Below the pieces are notes generated by a model that searched no databases, had not been told where the DNA came from, and saw only the letters and a list, made by a program, of their open reading frames with translations. DNA of 64,000 nucleotides. Source: Periplaneta americana (taxonomy: Eukaryota > Arthropoda > Insecta > Blattodea > Blattidae). The position numbers were made by a program, and so were the translations under genes. The stretch spans positions 127,910,621 through 127,974,620 of the forward strand of contig NC_091125.1 in the NCBI RefSeq assembly GCF_040183065.1. The letters run 5' to 3'. Of this stretch, positions 21,693-33,317 are shown one piece after another (position 1 is the first letter of the stretch; every line of letters starts with the position of its first letter).

Positions 21693-21782
21693 GGAAAAAT
21701 TGTTCCAGGGCCGGGTATCGAGCCCGGGGTCTTTGGCTGAACGCTCCAAAGCTCTTACCAAATGAGCTACCCAGGAACTTCA
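21693..21782 (-). mobile_element. tRNA-like SINE head, family 7
   Basis: Reverse complement GGGTAGCTCATTTGGTAAGA (box A) and GGGCTCGATACCCGG (box B) are followed by GGAACAATTTTTCCTC, the same tail motif as the 19.9-kb copy. Confidence 0.75.
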
Positions 21783-23012
21783 CCCGACACCGTCTCAATT
21801 TTTCTCTTTATGTTTCTCTTTATGTCTACATAACTCGAGTGGGTTGTCAAGAAGCCAGAAACCCACATCTAGTGCACACAAACTCTGTGTGACTTGAAAT
21901 TGTGGTTTTCTGTTAACGTTAAGGGGAAGGCAGACTGGATAATGCTGGGTTTGTAGTGAAAGACTTGCTGTTGGGCAGAACACTATGAATGAATGAATGA
22001 AAAATTCATATGAAATTCTACGATGGAAGAATCTTCGTTTATTACAGAGACACATATTTGTTGCATTTTCTGTAAATGGACATATCAGGTTTTAAAAGTT
22101 TGCTCCTCAAATAATCGAACTACGCTCTACAAACAGATTGAAAAGCTGTTATAGGATTTCAAGAATAACGAAAGTATCTATATAAGAAATTTATATCCAA
22201 AAGTACAGGGAAAAAGGCTCAATACGTGCTGATAATATCGCGTATTAAATAGCTTATTTAGTTTCTGGTACCTCCTTTGGTCTAGTTCTCCTGTAGAATT
22301 ATATTTTCTCAAAGTTTCGTACAACTGGTGAAAGGAAAAAACAGAAGAAAGAGAAGCGACCATTCACGTTATAATATACATCATAGGCTACGTTGGCCTA
22401 CGTGCCGCTTACAGCGTGGCGGTGGAATAAACTTGTTGTAAAACGGCTCTACTCCTTCCAATCATAATTCCCTCTTGAGCTAAATAGCGGCCACTCAGTC
22501 GTGGATGCCTCTGATGTGTCAATCATCCTCAAACTGCGTCATACAAGACACCCGCAACAAAGCATCAATCACGGACAACATCGGCTCAACTGGATTAGAG
22601 GCTCGCGCAGTGAATTAAGGGCAAATTGAGTGCTTGACTGCACCCTCACGAAACCTACACACGAATTTAGGGTGAATGACAGGCACAGATACTCCATATC
22701 GTAGCACTTTCAAAGATAATTCTACAGAAGAATTAGAACACAGTAGGCACCATTATCTTCAACAATTGCGTACTAAGAATAGAAATTTATATAGTACTAA
22801 GCACATGGTTTTACTTTCCGGCACCCAATATTTTACACAGAATAACCTAGAACTATCCACCTGTTGTACGTAGTAATGAATAGATGTATCGCCGCCATAC
22901 TGTTAACATCAGACGTCACGGGCGAACAGATCACCATTTAAATGTAAAACACGATGTTAATTGTTAAGTCTATAAATATGACCTCCTTCGATAATAATCT
23001 TTATCACTTTGT
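21783..23012. other. Unassigned DNA
   Basis: A short (AATG)3 tail after GGGCAGAACACTATGAATG near 21976 may mark the end of an unidentified retroelement, because the same phrase occurs at ~35796. The rest is unrecognised. Confidence 0.4.
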
Positions 23013-24231
23013 TGGTGCAGTCCAGGTTCCCAAACATCCAATGTCCAGAAATTTGACCTCCACTGGCACTAAAAATGCTTTCTTACTGATGGCCCACAAA
23101 CATCTGCTGTCCAGAAATTTGACATTCACTGGCACTAAAAATGCTTTCCTGCTGGTTCGGTCCAGGCCTACAAACATCTGCTGTCCATAAATTTGATCTC
23201 CACTGGCACTAAAAATGCGTTCTTACTGATGCGGTTCAGGTCCGCAAACATCTGCTATCCAGGAACTTGACCTCTATTGGCACTAAAAATGCTTTCTTAC
23301 TGATGCGGTCTAGGTCCTCAAACATCTGCTATCCAGAAATTTGATCTCCACTGACACTAAAAATGCTGCCTTGCTGGTGCGGTCCAGGCGCCCAAATATC
23401 TGCTGTCCAGAAATTTGACCTCCACTGGCACTAAAAATGTTTCTTGCTGGTGCAGTTCAGCCCCCCAAACATCTGCTGTCCAGAAATTTGACCTCCACTG
23501 TCACTAAAAATGCTTTCTTGCTGGTGCGGTCTAGGACCCCAAACATCTACTATCCAGAAATTTAACCTCCACTGGCACTAAAAATGCTTTCTTGCTGGTG
23601 CGGTTCAGGCCCCCAAACATCTGCTATCCAGAAATTTAACCTCCTCTGACACAAAAATGCTTTCTTGCTGATGCGGGTCAGGCCCCTAAACATTTGCTAT
23701 CCAGAAATTTAACCTCCACTGGCACTAAAAATGCTTTCTTGCTGGTGCAGTTCAGGCCCCCAAACATCTGCTATCCAGAAATTTCACCTCCACTGGCACT
23801 CAAAATGCTTCCTTGCTGGTGCGGTCCTGGCCTCCAAACATCTGCTGTCCAGAAATTTTAATCTTCACTGGCACTAAAAATGCTTTCTTGCTGGTGCGGT
23901 CCAGGCCCCCAAACATCTGCTGTCCAGAAATTTGACCTCCACTCGCACTAAAAATGCTTTCTTGCTGGTGCGGTCCAGGACCCCAAACATCTGTTGTCCA
24001 GAAATTTGACCTCCAATGGCACTAAAAATGCTTTCTTGCTGGTGCGATCCAGGCCCCCAAACATCTGCTGTCCAGAAATTTTAATCTTAACTGGCACTAA
24101 AAATGCTTTCTTTGCTGGTGTGGTCCAGGCCCCCAAACATCTGCTGTCCAGAAATTTGACCTCCACTGACACTAAAAATGCTTTCTTGCTGATGCGGTCC
24201 AGCCTCCAAACATCCGCTGTCCAGAAATTTC
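23013..24231. repeat. 74-bp minisatellite array, ~16.5 copies
   Basis: Seventeen occurrences of a (T)CCAGAAATTT-like core, spaced 73-75 bp. Consensus parts are GGTGCGGTCCAGGCCCCCAA, ACATCTGCTGTCCAGAAATT and CACTGGCACTAAAAATGCTT. Homogeneity is highest in the centre and right, and the leftmost units are more diverged. Unit length is not a multiple of three. Frames such as 23994-24257 cross units only through indels and are artefacts. Confidence 0.97.
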
Positions 24232-24750
24232 CAAATGGACCTCTCGAGCAAACCTAACTACTCAGTCATGTTTAGTTATAATGGAATTTAAACACACATT
24301 TATTACAATTATTGCAATCAGAAAACTACAAAATTGCATAGTCTATTAAATAATACATTAAGAAACTACTATACACATCAAACAAGAATGAACATGTCAA
24401 ATATTTAAACAGGAGTAGGCTATAAATTAAAGAATTTACTCCCATATGGGCAAATGCTCGGGGTCGAGAGTTCAAAACTGCACTGTAGATAAGCAGAAAG
24501 AAGAAGACAAAATAAACAATTAATATAAACAATAAAATAGCACAGATTACAAAAACAAGAGTCTATATGATAAAAAGCAATCACAATTGAAAAAGTTTAG
24601 CCTATAACCAATAATCACAAATGTATAAGACTGATATTTAGCAATTAATTATCTAACCCTATGTTAAGTTCCCTTAATAATTTCTTTAATTTTAAGTTTG
24701 AATTTAATCGTACTACTTATGTTAGCTAAAACAGGATACTGAGAAATTAA
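24232..24750. other. Unassigned AT-rich DNA
   Basis: Nothing recognised. Confidence 0.5.
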
Positions 24751-24757
24751 TTTTTTG

Positions 24758-24890
24758 TATAATTTTAAGAAAGACGGGAACGGGAATATCCCGACAGAAA
24801 CTCTCTGCAACGTCTGTTTCGTCCACCACAAATTCCACCCAGACCTGACCGGAGATCGACGAACCTGAGACACCTCAATCACCATGCCAG
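24758..24890 (-). mobile_element. SINE, family 3 (fragment)
   Basis: Reverse complement contains GGTTCGTCGATCTCCGG (decayed box B) followed by GGAATTTGTGGTGGACGAAA and CAGACGTTGCAGAGAG. This is the body shared with the copies at 28.17-28.68 kb. Confidence 0.75.
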
Positions 24891-25306
24891 CCGTTGGATT
24901 AGACGTCCATGGGTTCTAATTCTTTTGAGGACAACGAATTCTGAAAGGTTAACGTAAATTCATCCCCGTTACAGGCCTTGGAAGACTACAGGCTATATAC
25001 ACACTATGCTCATGTGACGTGGTAACATGTGTTATATAAAAAACGGGATCTTATATTTAAATTCTTGTTTACATTGCAATGATATGTTGTGTTATGACGT
25101 GTTATTGCGACAAACGTCACAAGACGCCATTTGATGCTTCAGATCAAGATATGGACTCCTAGATTTCGTCAGCCATGTTAAGGCATCAGAAGTGCTGTGC
25201 TCATTCACCAATCGTGTTTTCGTGAATGTCAACAAGGCAGAGGAGGTTATACAGGGACATAATTTTATTTTTACTTCAATTTGTATTGTACCTGAGATTT
25301 TTAATA

Positions 25307-26551
25307 TACACTGTGTCCGGGACAAAATTTACCAATAAGAAAGTTTAATAACTCGCGTAATAATGGAGATAGGAAAATGAAATTTGAGGCAAATGAAAGA
25401 GGGACATTTTAAGTTTTATGTGTGATGTTGGCAACATTTGGTCTTTGTTGTTGACATAGCTGTAATTAAAATGGCGTTCACAGTGCAACAAAAAGTTCAA
25501 TGCTGCTATTGGCTTGCCGAATTCAAGTATCCGAAGATAGTGGAGAGAAGATTTAGACAACAGTGGCCTGAGAAGCAACCGCCAGATAGGCACACAATAA
25601 CAACTTGGCATAGAAAGCTTCTAGAGACCGGTTCTCTTGCAGAGAAAACACCACGCGGGAAGAAAGCGACAGAAGCGCAAGTCGACAGAATTCCAACGGA
25701 GCCCGTGTAAGTCTGTTCGCTGTGCCAGCAGGGAACTTGCAATTCCAAAGTCAACTATGTTCTGCACAAGAGGTTACGTCTGCATGCATACAAGATTCAA
25801 TTGGTTCAAAAGTTGAAACCAAACGACTTGCCTGCACGATATGATTTCGCTAGTGACATGCTGTTGAAAATTGATATTGAAAATGGATATCTGCAGAAGG
25901 TCGTGTTTAGTGATGAGTCCACCTTTCACGTCTGTGGGATCGTCAAAAGGCATAATTGTCGCATCTGGGGATCAGAAAATCCGCATGTAGTGAGGGAATT
26001 GGAAAGAGACAGCCCTAAGATTAATGTTTGGTGCGGACTTACACATGAAACTGTGATTTGACCGTTCTTTTTTGTGGAAAACACTATCAACGGAAATGTG
26101 TATCTTGATATACTGCATAATTACGCCATTCCTCAAATTCCACAGGGATATGTTTTCCAACAAGACGGAGCTCCGCCTCATTATGCATTACATGTTACAG
26201 ATCACTTGAATGAATGCTTTCCTCAGCGATGGATTGGTCGAGGTGGACCTACAGCATGGCCTCTCAGATCCCCAGACCTAAGACTGTAGTGGCAGATTTG
26301 GAGGATCTGCGTCGGAGAATTGTCGCTGCTTGTGCAACTGTCACTCCAGAAATGTTACGAAACACATGGCAAGAACTTGAATATCGCCTGGACATCTGTC
26401 ATGCTACAAGAGGTGCACACATAGAAGTTTATTAGTGGTCATTCGAAACTTTGGAAGTCCCTTTGTCAATTCCCGCAAACAACATTTTCATCCATCAATT
26501 ATTTGGTGAGTTATTAAACTTTCTTATTGGTTAATTTTGTCCCGGACACCC
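25307..26551 (+). mobile_element. Tc1/mariner-superfamily DNA transposon with ~42-bp TIRs
   Basis: TGTCCGGGACAAAATTTACC (from 25314) is inverted as TTAATTTTGTCCCGGACACC (to about 26551), and the match continues through CAATAAGAAAGTTTAATAAC. It inserted at a TA, shown by the empty-site paralogue at 48923-48924. It carries one transposase gene broken by a frameshift, a stop and a small deletion. Confidence 0.93.
25471..26435 (+). pseudogene. DDE transposase (helix-turn-helix plus DDE), broken
   Basis: From ATG 25471 it reads MAFTVQQKVQCCYWLAEFKY ... PPDRHTITTWHRKLLETGSL (helix-turn-helix DNA-binding domain). After a frameshift near 25700 it continues VVFSDESTFHVCG (first catalytic D region, D-E-S) and RIWGSENPH, then a single TGA at 26059-26061. 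After that come GYVFQQDGAPPHYA (second D, QDGAPPH) and RWIGRGGPTAWPLRSPDLRL. About 20 codons around the third catalytic residue are deleted, and the C-terminus resumes as TVVADLEDLRRRI ... YRLDICHATRGAHIEVY. Normal length would be ~350 residues. Inactive. Confidence 0.92.
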
Positions 26552-27045
26552 TTCACTTCCGCCCTCTACACAGAACCAAGGCCGCGTATGCAGTCAAAGT
26601 CGCCTTACGGTTATATTAAACAGCACTAAGTTAGTGAGTCTAGTACGTTCCAGAAATATGTCCCCGTTTTCCAGTGATGGAAGAGCTTTCAATATTGAAT
26701 CATATTTTCGCACATGTATTATCGTCTGTTTGCCTACGTCGCATCCCGGTTTCCCCCACCCGCTTCTGCTCGCCCCTCTGTAAAGGCTAGTGGCTGAGCT
26801 GTCTTAGCTCTTTTCTGAAAACATTAATTTGTTAGGAATTGGACGTCTACGTGATATTATACAACTGTTTAAAATAACTTAAATAAAAGGGTCTCGTTTA
26901 GTAATTAACTGCCACGTGATTTCCCCCCCTTTCTACGACCCTGCGACAAAACCACTTGGGCGGACAGTAGATAGCATGTCTGAGTAATTTTATCTTTTCG
27001 GATCGGGCAGAAGTGAAGATTGAATTTACAGTACGTAAGGTCTCT

Positions 27046-28164
27046 TTTATAGAGTAGGTACAGAATTATTTCAGCATGAGTTCTAGTACGAAGGACGAAA
27101 CTGGTAATTGGAATTAGATACAATAGTCTATAGTGCGATAATATGCACAAAAGAACTGAAGCCTGTATCGAAATGAACGGCCACCATTCTCAGAAATGTG
27201 TTTCCATATTATGATTATGTTTCAATTTAACTTCATTCTCTAAATTGTACGCTAATGTGCTGTACACAGTATAATATACACTTTATAATGATTACGTCCT
27301 AATGGATAGCTCAGTTCGTGAATAAAAACACTTATTGTTAATATAGTACTCTATTTTGATTAAACAAAAACTTAATGAAAATGATCAAACTCAAAATCGC
27401 CGTATTTCCTAGTTTACGTAAATGAATGAACTACTTTTCTTCCCTCCTATACCTATCAAAGTGATTTGTTTGTATTTTACGCCAGTATCATCGAACTCCA
27501 GTCGTGGAAGGGGGTAGCAAACGGTGTTTCCGGTTCTCAGCCGTTAATCCAAAGGTATAACCAGGTTAATATTAGAAATGTTAGTAAAAATAAAATGATG
27601 TCCCTGTAGTAGTGAAGAAGTAAATCATCTTGTACAACCCATCAGACAGGGAGTAAACAAACCAAATATTACGCAGGAAAGCGTGGAGGGAGATTATTGT
27701 AATATTGTAAAATGTTGACATGTTCCACATCTTAAAGCTTCATTGCTCATGTAAGATCTATGGAATAAAATAAATGAATGAATGAATGAATGAATGAATG
27801 AATGAATGAATGAATGAATGAATGAATGAATGAATGAATGAAGAGAAAAATGGAGTGTCAGCTAATTTATTATTTACATAATAAACCATTTCTACTCAAG
27901 CTTTGGCAAATTTGTGTTCTAATATTGGAAGAATTGTTACAATTGACTTAATGATTAAATGTACAATAATATGTTTAAATACGAAATATAAACTAAAATC
28001 ACCCCAGCCTTGGCTTGGCTTTTACGAGTGCTGGACCCGGGACGGGTACGTACATTTAGTCACAGTTTGGTTCTTTGTGCGCCCTTATATGTGATTACTG
28101 TCCAAGTCCGACAAGTGGTCTGAGTGGCATTCGTGAATCCAATGCTGACAGGTGGGTCATTCAG
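27046..28164. other. Unassigned AT-rich DNA
   Basis: Apart from the (AATG)n array and the TACAGGGACAT-like tip near 27608 nothing was recognised. Confidence 0.45.
27770..27842. repeat. (AATG)n microsatellite
   Basis: About 18 AATG units after GGAATAAAATAA, a polyadenylation-like context that suggests the tail of a retroelement (inference). Confidence 0.95.
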
Positions 28165-28470
28165 CCGCAACCTCTGATAAGCAAAGTCCCGTTTCGCGGA
28201 CGAGTAGCCTGATAAGTCCCAGGGACCCTGAGCCCCAAGTCCTTCCTATATCAGCATCGGAAACCCGTACTACCCCTAAGACTTCATCCCAGTTTATTTT
28301 TACTACTGCGGAAGACAGATGAAACCAGGGGAGGTTGAAAGAACGTTGATGGAATGATAGAGAGAAACGAGAGTACCCGAGAAAAACCCTCTGAAACATC
28401 TGCTTCGTCTACCATCAGGACCTTACCGAGGATCGAACGCGAGCCGCCTGGATGGAAGACCGGTTACCCT
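28165..28470 (-). mobile_element. SINE, family 3, long copy
   Basis: Reverse complement begins with head CCGGTCTTCCATCCAGGCGG and CGCGTTCGATCCTCGG (box B). It continues TGGTAGACGAAGCAGATGTT, GAGGGTTTTTCTCGGGTACT and the 3' part to about 28165. Confidence 0.82.
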
Positions 28471-28487
28471 AGCCTTCTTTTAACTAT

Positions 28488-28680
28488 TACAGATTATATA
28501 TGAAATGAGGTAAAGGTGGACAGTGTTAGTGGAATGAAAGACGGAAGTACTCCGAAAAAACCTTCTGCAACGTTTGCTTTCTCCACCACAAATTTCACCA
28601 CAACCTAGCAGGGGATCGAACCCGAGCAGTCCGGATGGAAGACCAGCGCGCTAGCGCTTGAACCACAGACACGGCCCTTG
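28488..28680 (-). mobile_element. SINE, family 3
   Basis: Reverse complement: tRNA-like CTGTGGTTCAAGCGCTAGCG, box B CGGGTTCGATCCCC, then GTGGAGAAAGCAAACGTTGC. Tandem neighbour of the previous copy in the same orientation. Confidence 0.85.
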
Positions 28681-29062
28681 ACCACTTGTACTTGTCTATG
28701 TATAGAGGCAAGGAATTTGTGGCCAAGAGGTTTGTACACTCCTATCAATGTGACCAATCTTATTGGAAACTTCGGTGTGCGGCTTCTTTCACCTCCGATG
28801 TCGGAGTGCGATGAGGGAAGTTTGACTCGTATACGTGAACGGATCAATTTAGATGTTGGTAACCTCTCCGGTTCAGTTAGCGGAACCCCTCGAAATCAAA
28901 CCGGCTTGAGGGAAACCCATAAATTTGTAGACTTCCAGTAAAAACTTGTTGCACTACACGCTACTACAATATCACCTTGTATTAATATTATGCACGGAAG
29001 GAAAAGAGAGTGCAAAAAATAAGACAAGAAGAAGTAAGAAATACTAATACGTATGAGAATAG

Positions 29063-29265
29063 GACATCCGCCCTGGTATCTCAGTTACCAGAGCTCCGGT
29101 CTACGATGACTGCAGACCCGAGTTCGAATCTCGACGATGACGAAGTTGTATCTGTGGTGAGAAAAGCCAAACACATGAGGGTTTTTCTTGGGTTTCTCTC
29201 TTTTTCGCTCGTCATTTCACCAACACTCTCCACAACTTCACTTTCATTATTATCTCCGGTTCGAA
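29063..29265 (+). mobile_element. tRNA-derived SINE, family 3-like
   Basis: Head CCTGGTATCTCAGTTACCAG (box A) and GAGTTCGAATCTCGACGATG (box B) are followed by GGTGAGAAAAGCC, 'gggtttttcttgggtttctc' and 'tttcaccaacactctcc', the family-3 body. Confidence 0.8.
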
Positions 29266-29642
29266 AAATATGTCACATCTTGTGTTTACGTGACGTGAGA
29301 GCCACCATCCGCCGCAGCAATGTTCCTCGCGGTTTGTCCAAAGATTGGTAGATGACAGTGGCGGTGAGTTCTAGACGACTAATAACTCTGTACAAGAGAC
29401 ATCAAATCCACCAGGTTCTTGCTTGTTTGACTGATTAAGGTATGACAACTCATACATGAGTCCTCTAGAGTCATAACACAATATCAAAAAAAAAGACAGT
29501 AAAAACGTGTACTATACGCTACTATAGAGACATTATTATGACGTGAGGCGAGAAAACGGCGGATGATTCGTGGCCCACTGCTAGCGTGGTTTCTGGAGAG
29601 CGCGTAACCATTTCTCCGGCACTTTTACAATACATAACAGTA

Positions 29643-29920
29643 TTAACAATAAATGTTCAATAATTTGGACTTACCATGCTCACAGTCGTTGCTGAAAATG
29701 GCTCCCATTTGCCGCCACACACAACTGATTTCTGATAAACGAATGAACAACACATCATTGACAGCCTCGATTTCTTCTCGTATATAGTCTTTTAGTTCAT
29801 CTATAGACTGAGGATTTTTCCTATAAATCCTAACTTTTAGTGTTTCCCATAAATAAAAATCACAAGGTGTTAGATTTGGGCTTCGTCTGTTTGGACACTT
29901 TATTCGAAATGTACGTCTTG
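29643..29920 (-). pseudogene. Tc1/mariner-superfamily transposase C-terminal fragment
   Basis: The minus-strand frame reads CPNRRSPNLTPCDFYLWETL, then KVRIYRKNPQSIDELKDYIR and EEIEAVNDVLFIRLSEI. The RSP(D/N)LTP.DF.LW motif contains the third catalytic acidic residue (here the position before L is N, not D, while D of CDF is kept). The following NP.s..EL...I..EI block is the normal C-terminus. The N-terminal two thirds are absent. No TIRs were found. The fragment is unbroken for ~80 codons, so it is relatively recent. Confidence 0.85.
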
Positions 29921-29949
29921 CTTTCACACACGACATTCTGCCTTTTAAG

Positions 29950-30506
29950 AGTATGCACGTATTGTATATAGGCTATACACACGTTCACGCAATGAGAATT
30001 TGTTGGTAGGCATTACCTAAATGCACAATAATCACTAAACTTTATACACTAACTTTCTACACTTGAAGAATCAAGACTTTTGTAACACGACTTGTGACTA
30101 CAGCGAATGCCGTATGGCGACTGAGGATCTACTATGCCGCACCTCTAACAGCTCGCGCATCGCAGACCGCGCCTCAAGTCGTAATAATATATGTGTAAAA
30201 TTTCACTTTTTATTAATATTATGCACAGAAGAAAGAGAGAGAAGAAAACTACTCTCAAACGCCTGAAAATTTCTGAAGCCAGCGTAACACCTCGAACTAG
30301 TGGAAGACATCTACGTGATGAAATGCGAAACAGATCGTTTCAGTCCTGCTGTCAGTTACGCCATAAGACGATAGAGATGAATAAGGAAGTTTTGAAAAGG
30401 ACAGACGATAAAATATGAAAGAAAAAAGAAATGGAGAGACCCAACGAAGAACTCAGGAAGGGAAAAAAATATGTCTACACTTGATATGTCAGGAATAATG
30501 TTGATA
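29950..30506. other. Unassigned DNA
   Basis: A TTATTAATATTATGCACAGA phrase near 30207 repeats one at ~28977, suggesting that a dispersed element flanks this area. No boundaries could be drawn. Confidence 0.4.
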
Positions 30507-30527
30507 ATAATAGTAATAGTAATAGTA

Positions 30528-30575
<48 letters not shown>
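30507..30575. repeat. (TAG)n/(TAA)n microsatellite
   Basis: Five TAG units, then about 16 TAA units. Same composite form as 16472-16541. Confidence 0.95.
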
Positions 30576-30578
<3 letters not shown>

Positions 30579-30663
30579 TTAAATTCGATTTACTTTATTT
30601 ACTCACTCTATAACATTGGTCCTCGAAACGTGTATCGAACTGACAAGGGCGACTGAAATTGAG

Positions 30664-31040
30664 TGAATAAAAATAGAACAAGGGGAAAACAGGGATAAGG
30701 GTAAAAAAGGAAAACAAGGGGAATACAATGACAACAATGAGAATACAAGGAAGACAAGGAAAGAAAAGGAGAACAAGAGGAACGTAAGGAGAGAAGGGAA
30801 ATACAAGGCGATCAAGAGAAAAGCAATGAGAACAAGGGGAAGACATTGAGAACACAGGGAAGACAAGGGAAATCAGGGGATTACAAGAAGAACAATGAGA
30901 AGGCAAGGAAAACAAGGGGAATACGATGAAGAGAAGGAGAAAAGGAAGAAACAAGAAAAAGAGTGGAAAGCAATGAAAAGAAGGGAAAGGCAAGGAGAAC
31001 AAAGAGATACAAGGAGAACAAGGGAAATACAAGGAGAGAA
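30664..31040. repeat. Purine-rich degenerate tandem array
   Basis: Roughly 9-10-bp units of the form ACAAGGGGAA/ACAAGGAGAA recur about 35-40 times with strong strand asymmetry (almost no C or T). Minus-strand frames (FPLFSLPSHCS-like) are low-complexity artefacts of the array. Confidence 0.9.
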
Positions 31041-32134
31041 GGTTGCATTTTTGTGACAGTAAATTCTCAAGTTACTTCCTCCATACATCGAAATGAGAAA
31101 GACGTAGTTCTACGTGAAAAGTTAGTTATCGTGTAACTTTCCTCAAATCACCTCGTTTGGGATTGCGATTAGGCAGTTGAAGTAGATCCGATCTCTCGCC
31201 ATTGTGACATGAGGAGGCCTTCTAGAGGAGGGAACGGACTAGCAGTCGGGTGCTCCTGGTTCCGCAGGCAGGAATGGAGTTAAGGAATGCATTTAAATTG
31301 AGGTTTAACAGACATCGCACTATCCATCAAGTTTCACCCCCCAAACTCCCCACTCCTTTCCTATCTCTATCGAGTTGTTCCCGAGAGAGGGAAGGTAAGG
31401 CTAGGAGTAGAAAGTTTTTCTTCCCAGGTCAACTAGAACAAGCCAGTGACGTTTCTTCCCAGTTCTTCTTGCAAGATGGCCCTAGAGATCAAAGAACGGG
31501 GAAGGAGAGAAAAAAGAGACGGGGAAATTGTGCAGAAACTTTCGTGCAGGTAAATGAGCATGGGGTCAAACCGCTGAGGCAAATTTAAGGTAATGTGGAA
31601 ATGTTCCTTCCGGTTGAAGTCCTTAGATCTTGTTCCGATATGAGACAGAGAATTGGATCGTGTTACCAGGTCTCACTTAAAAGTCGCCAACTCCGCTCAT
31701 TTCGCGATGCACAAGAGACAGCACTTAAGCGGCATAAGTTCAACAGAGCAGCGCTTATGTTGGGCCTGTACCCGCCAGTGCTAGTATCGGTAGCTTGCAA
31801 AATTTGTTGAGGGAGTAGGCTACCGGATGTTCCCAGCTTCGCTAAAATTCCGCCATTCACACTATTATTCATTTAAGCTATACAGATATTTCATATTAAT
31901 TTAACTACTCGTAGTTTAGGCAACAGTTCATTTCAATTGCAGACAAGAAGAACTTTAGCTTATCATCTCGAAACATGTATGGGAAAACAAATTCAAAATA
32001 TCCAATATTAAGGCCCGGTTGCAGAAATACAAATTAAATCAATCTCTGATCACCAATCAGTTGATGTCTGATTCATTTGATTGCGCATTGCGTTGTACGA
32101 AATGAATCTTTAATCATTCTTCTCGATGTAATAG
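31041..32134. other. Unassigned DNA with GC-richer ORF-bearing stretch
   Basis: Positions 31190-31830 are unusually GC-rich for this window and hold consecutive plus-strand frames at 31250-31588 and 31595-31810 (ending LMLGLYPPVLVSVACKIC). No domain was recognised, and neither frame can be called a gene. TTAAGGCCCGGTTGCAGAAA at ~31992 looks like the left tip of an unidentified MITE. Confidence 0.35.
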
Positions 32135-32341
32135 CACAGTCTAGTACATACAGTCATGAAGCTTGAGGTGATTTTTTGCATTTCTCGCGATACAATGTTC
32201 CAAGCGATTAGCAACTGAGAGTCCTAGGAACAATAGAATGTACGATAGTAGCGATCCTAGTGGCTAGCAACTAAAGTTCAACTGTCATTGGATGCATATT
32301 CCCTTCGTATTGAGTTTCGTGACTGTATGTACTAGACTGTG
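32135..32341 (-). mobile_element. MITE family M7 (7-bp TSD), copy 1
   Basis: TIR CACAGTCTAGTACATACAGT (32135) is inverted to end CTAGACTGTG (32341). Flanking heptamers GTAATAG (32128-32134) and CTAATAG (32342-32348) differ at one base. Non-coding, 207 bp. Copies 2 and 3 at 48.07 and 54.17 kb. Confidence 0.88.
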
Positions 32342-32348
32342 CTAATAG

Positions 32349-33317
32349 CTTATTTGAGAAAGAAATACATTTGGCATCAGCGCTATTAAGCAACCACGGC
32401 CAATTTGATGCTCTTTAAGAGGGGCGAAACGAATGCATCGAGTTCGCGCTGATCAAGGAAACAAATTAATGTTTTGCCGTTTTGTTGTTGTTTTTTGTTT
32501 TTTTTTTTTTTTTTGTATAAGTAAAACAGGCGCATTCCATCTGTATAGACTACAGAATAATGTAAAAGAAATGAACCAAACTAAAAAAGTGAGGATCCAA
32601 ATTTTTCTGATAAGTTAATAATAGAATCCTCTTATTAAACATTATAGGAGGCTTTATGAATGTAATAGAAAATAAGAACACGGATAATGTTTGGGTAATG
32701 TAGAAAAAAAAAACATAGAGATATGTATTCAATGTGCTTGTCAAACGTCACTGATACGTCATTGAAGGCTCCGGCCTTGTGGACGGGGGAACAAACTCTT
32801 TCCCAATACTTCCACCTCTCTCTTCTCCAGTTCTGCATCCCTGGGCTAAATGATTTTCCCAAAGTCGAGACCAATTAAATCGCTTTCTTACAACCGAAAA
32901 CGGTAGATTTACCCCTTTCCATCAATGGAGGTCACATTGAGCACATCCTATATAGTGTTCAGAGCTCAGAAAGTATGTGTTGTAGGACCCAAGTTTATTA
33001 GACTTTTTTTCTTGTTCTGATACATACTAGCACCTCCTAAAATATTGGATACTTTTCTTTAACATTCTGTATAGCTATATACAAGAGTTACTCATTAATT
33101 CATAGAGATCAATCTGATTATTTAAGCCCTAAAATGAATATTCTCGAACTCAAGACCTAGCTAAATCCCTTTCTTGCACCCGAAAACGGTATATTCACCC
33201 ATTTCATCAAAGTTCTTAAGCCTATTATATAGATAGACATTACTACGTCATACTACTTTTGACCAATAAAACTGTACGAAAGGACGTCTTTCAACTAATC
33301 ATGGCTGCTTATAGCAC
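32349..33317. other. Unassigned AT-rich DNA
   Basis: Holds a poly-T run (about 32496-32514). Repeated phrases such as 'accgaaaacggtagatttacccctttccatcaa' (32895) and 'cccgaaaacggtatattcacccatttcatcaa' (33178) point to an unidentified interspersed repeat. Confidence 0.4.

Larger units (their letters stand above)
25247..27045. repeat. Older dispersed repeat carrying a DDE transposon
   Basis: Left part 25247-25310 (TACAGGGACATAATTTTATT...) and right part 26552-27045 together match, in reverse complement, 48440-48986. The only difference in layout is the transposon at 25307-26551. The TACAGGGACAT tip recurs inverted at ~27590-27608 (ATGATGTCCCTGTA), possibly the far end of the same repeat. Type unassigned. 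Confidence 0.8.

Noticed and set aside
23013-24231. CRISPR array
   Set aside because: Units are tandem with no unique spacers; the organism is an animal. Same reasoning for the 47-bp array at 40.8-42.0 kb.
30595-31032. 145-codon hydrophobic Phe/Leu/Ser-rich minus-strand frame as a membrane protein
   Set aside because: It is the complement of a purine-rich degenerate tandem repeat, and overlapping frames look equally 'hydrophobic'.
31250-31810. Two consecutive plus-strand frames as a host gene
   Set aside because: GC-richer and open, but with no domain, no splice context and no recognisable homologue. Recorded only as an unassigned stretch.
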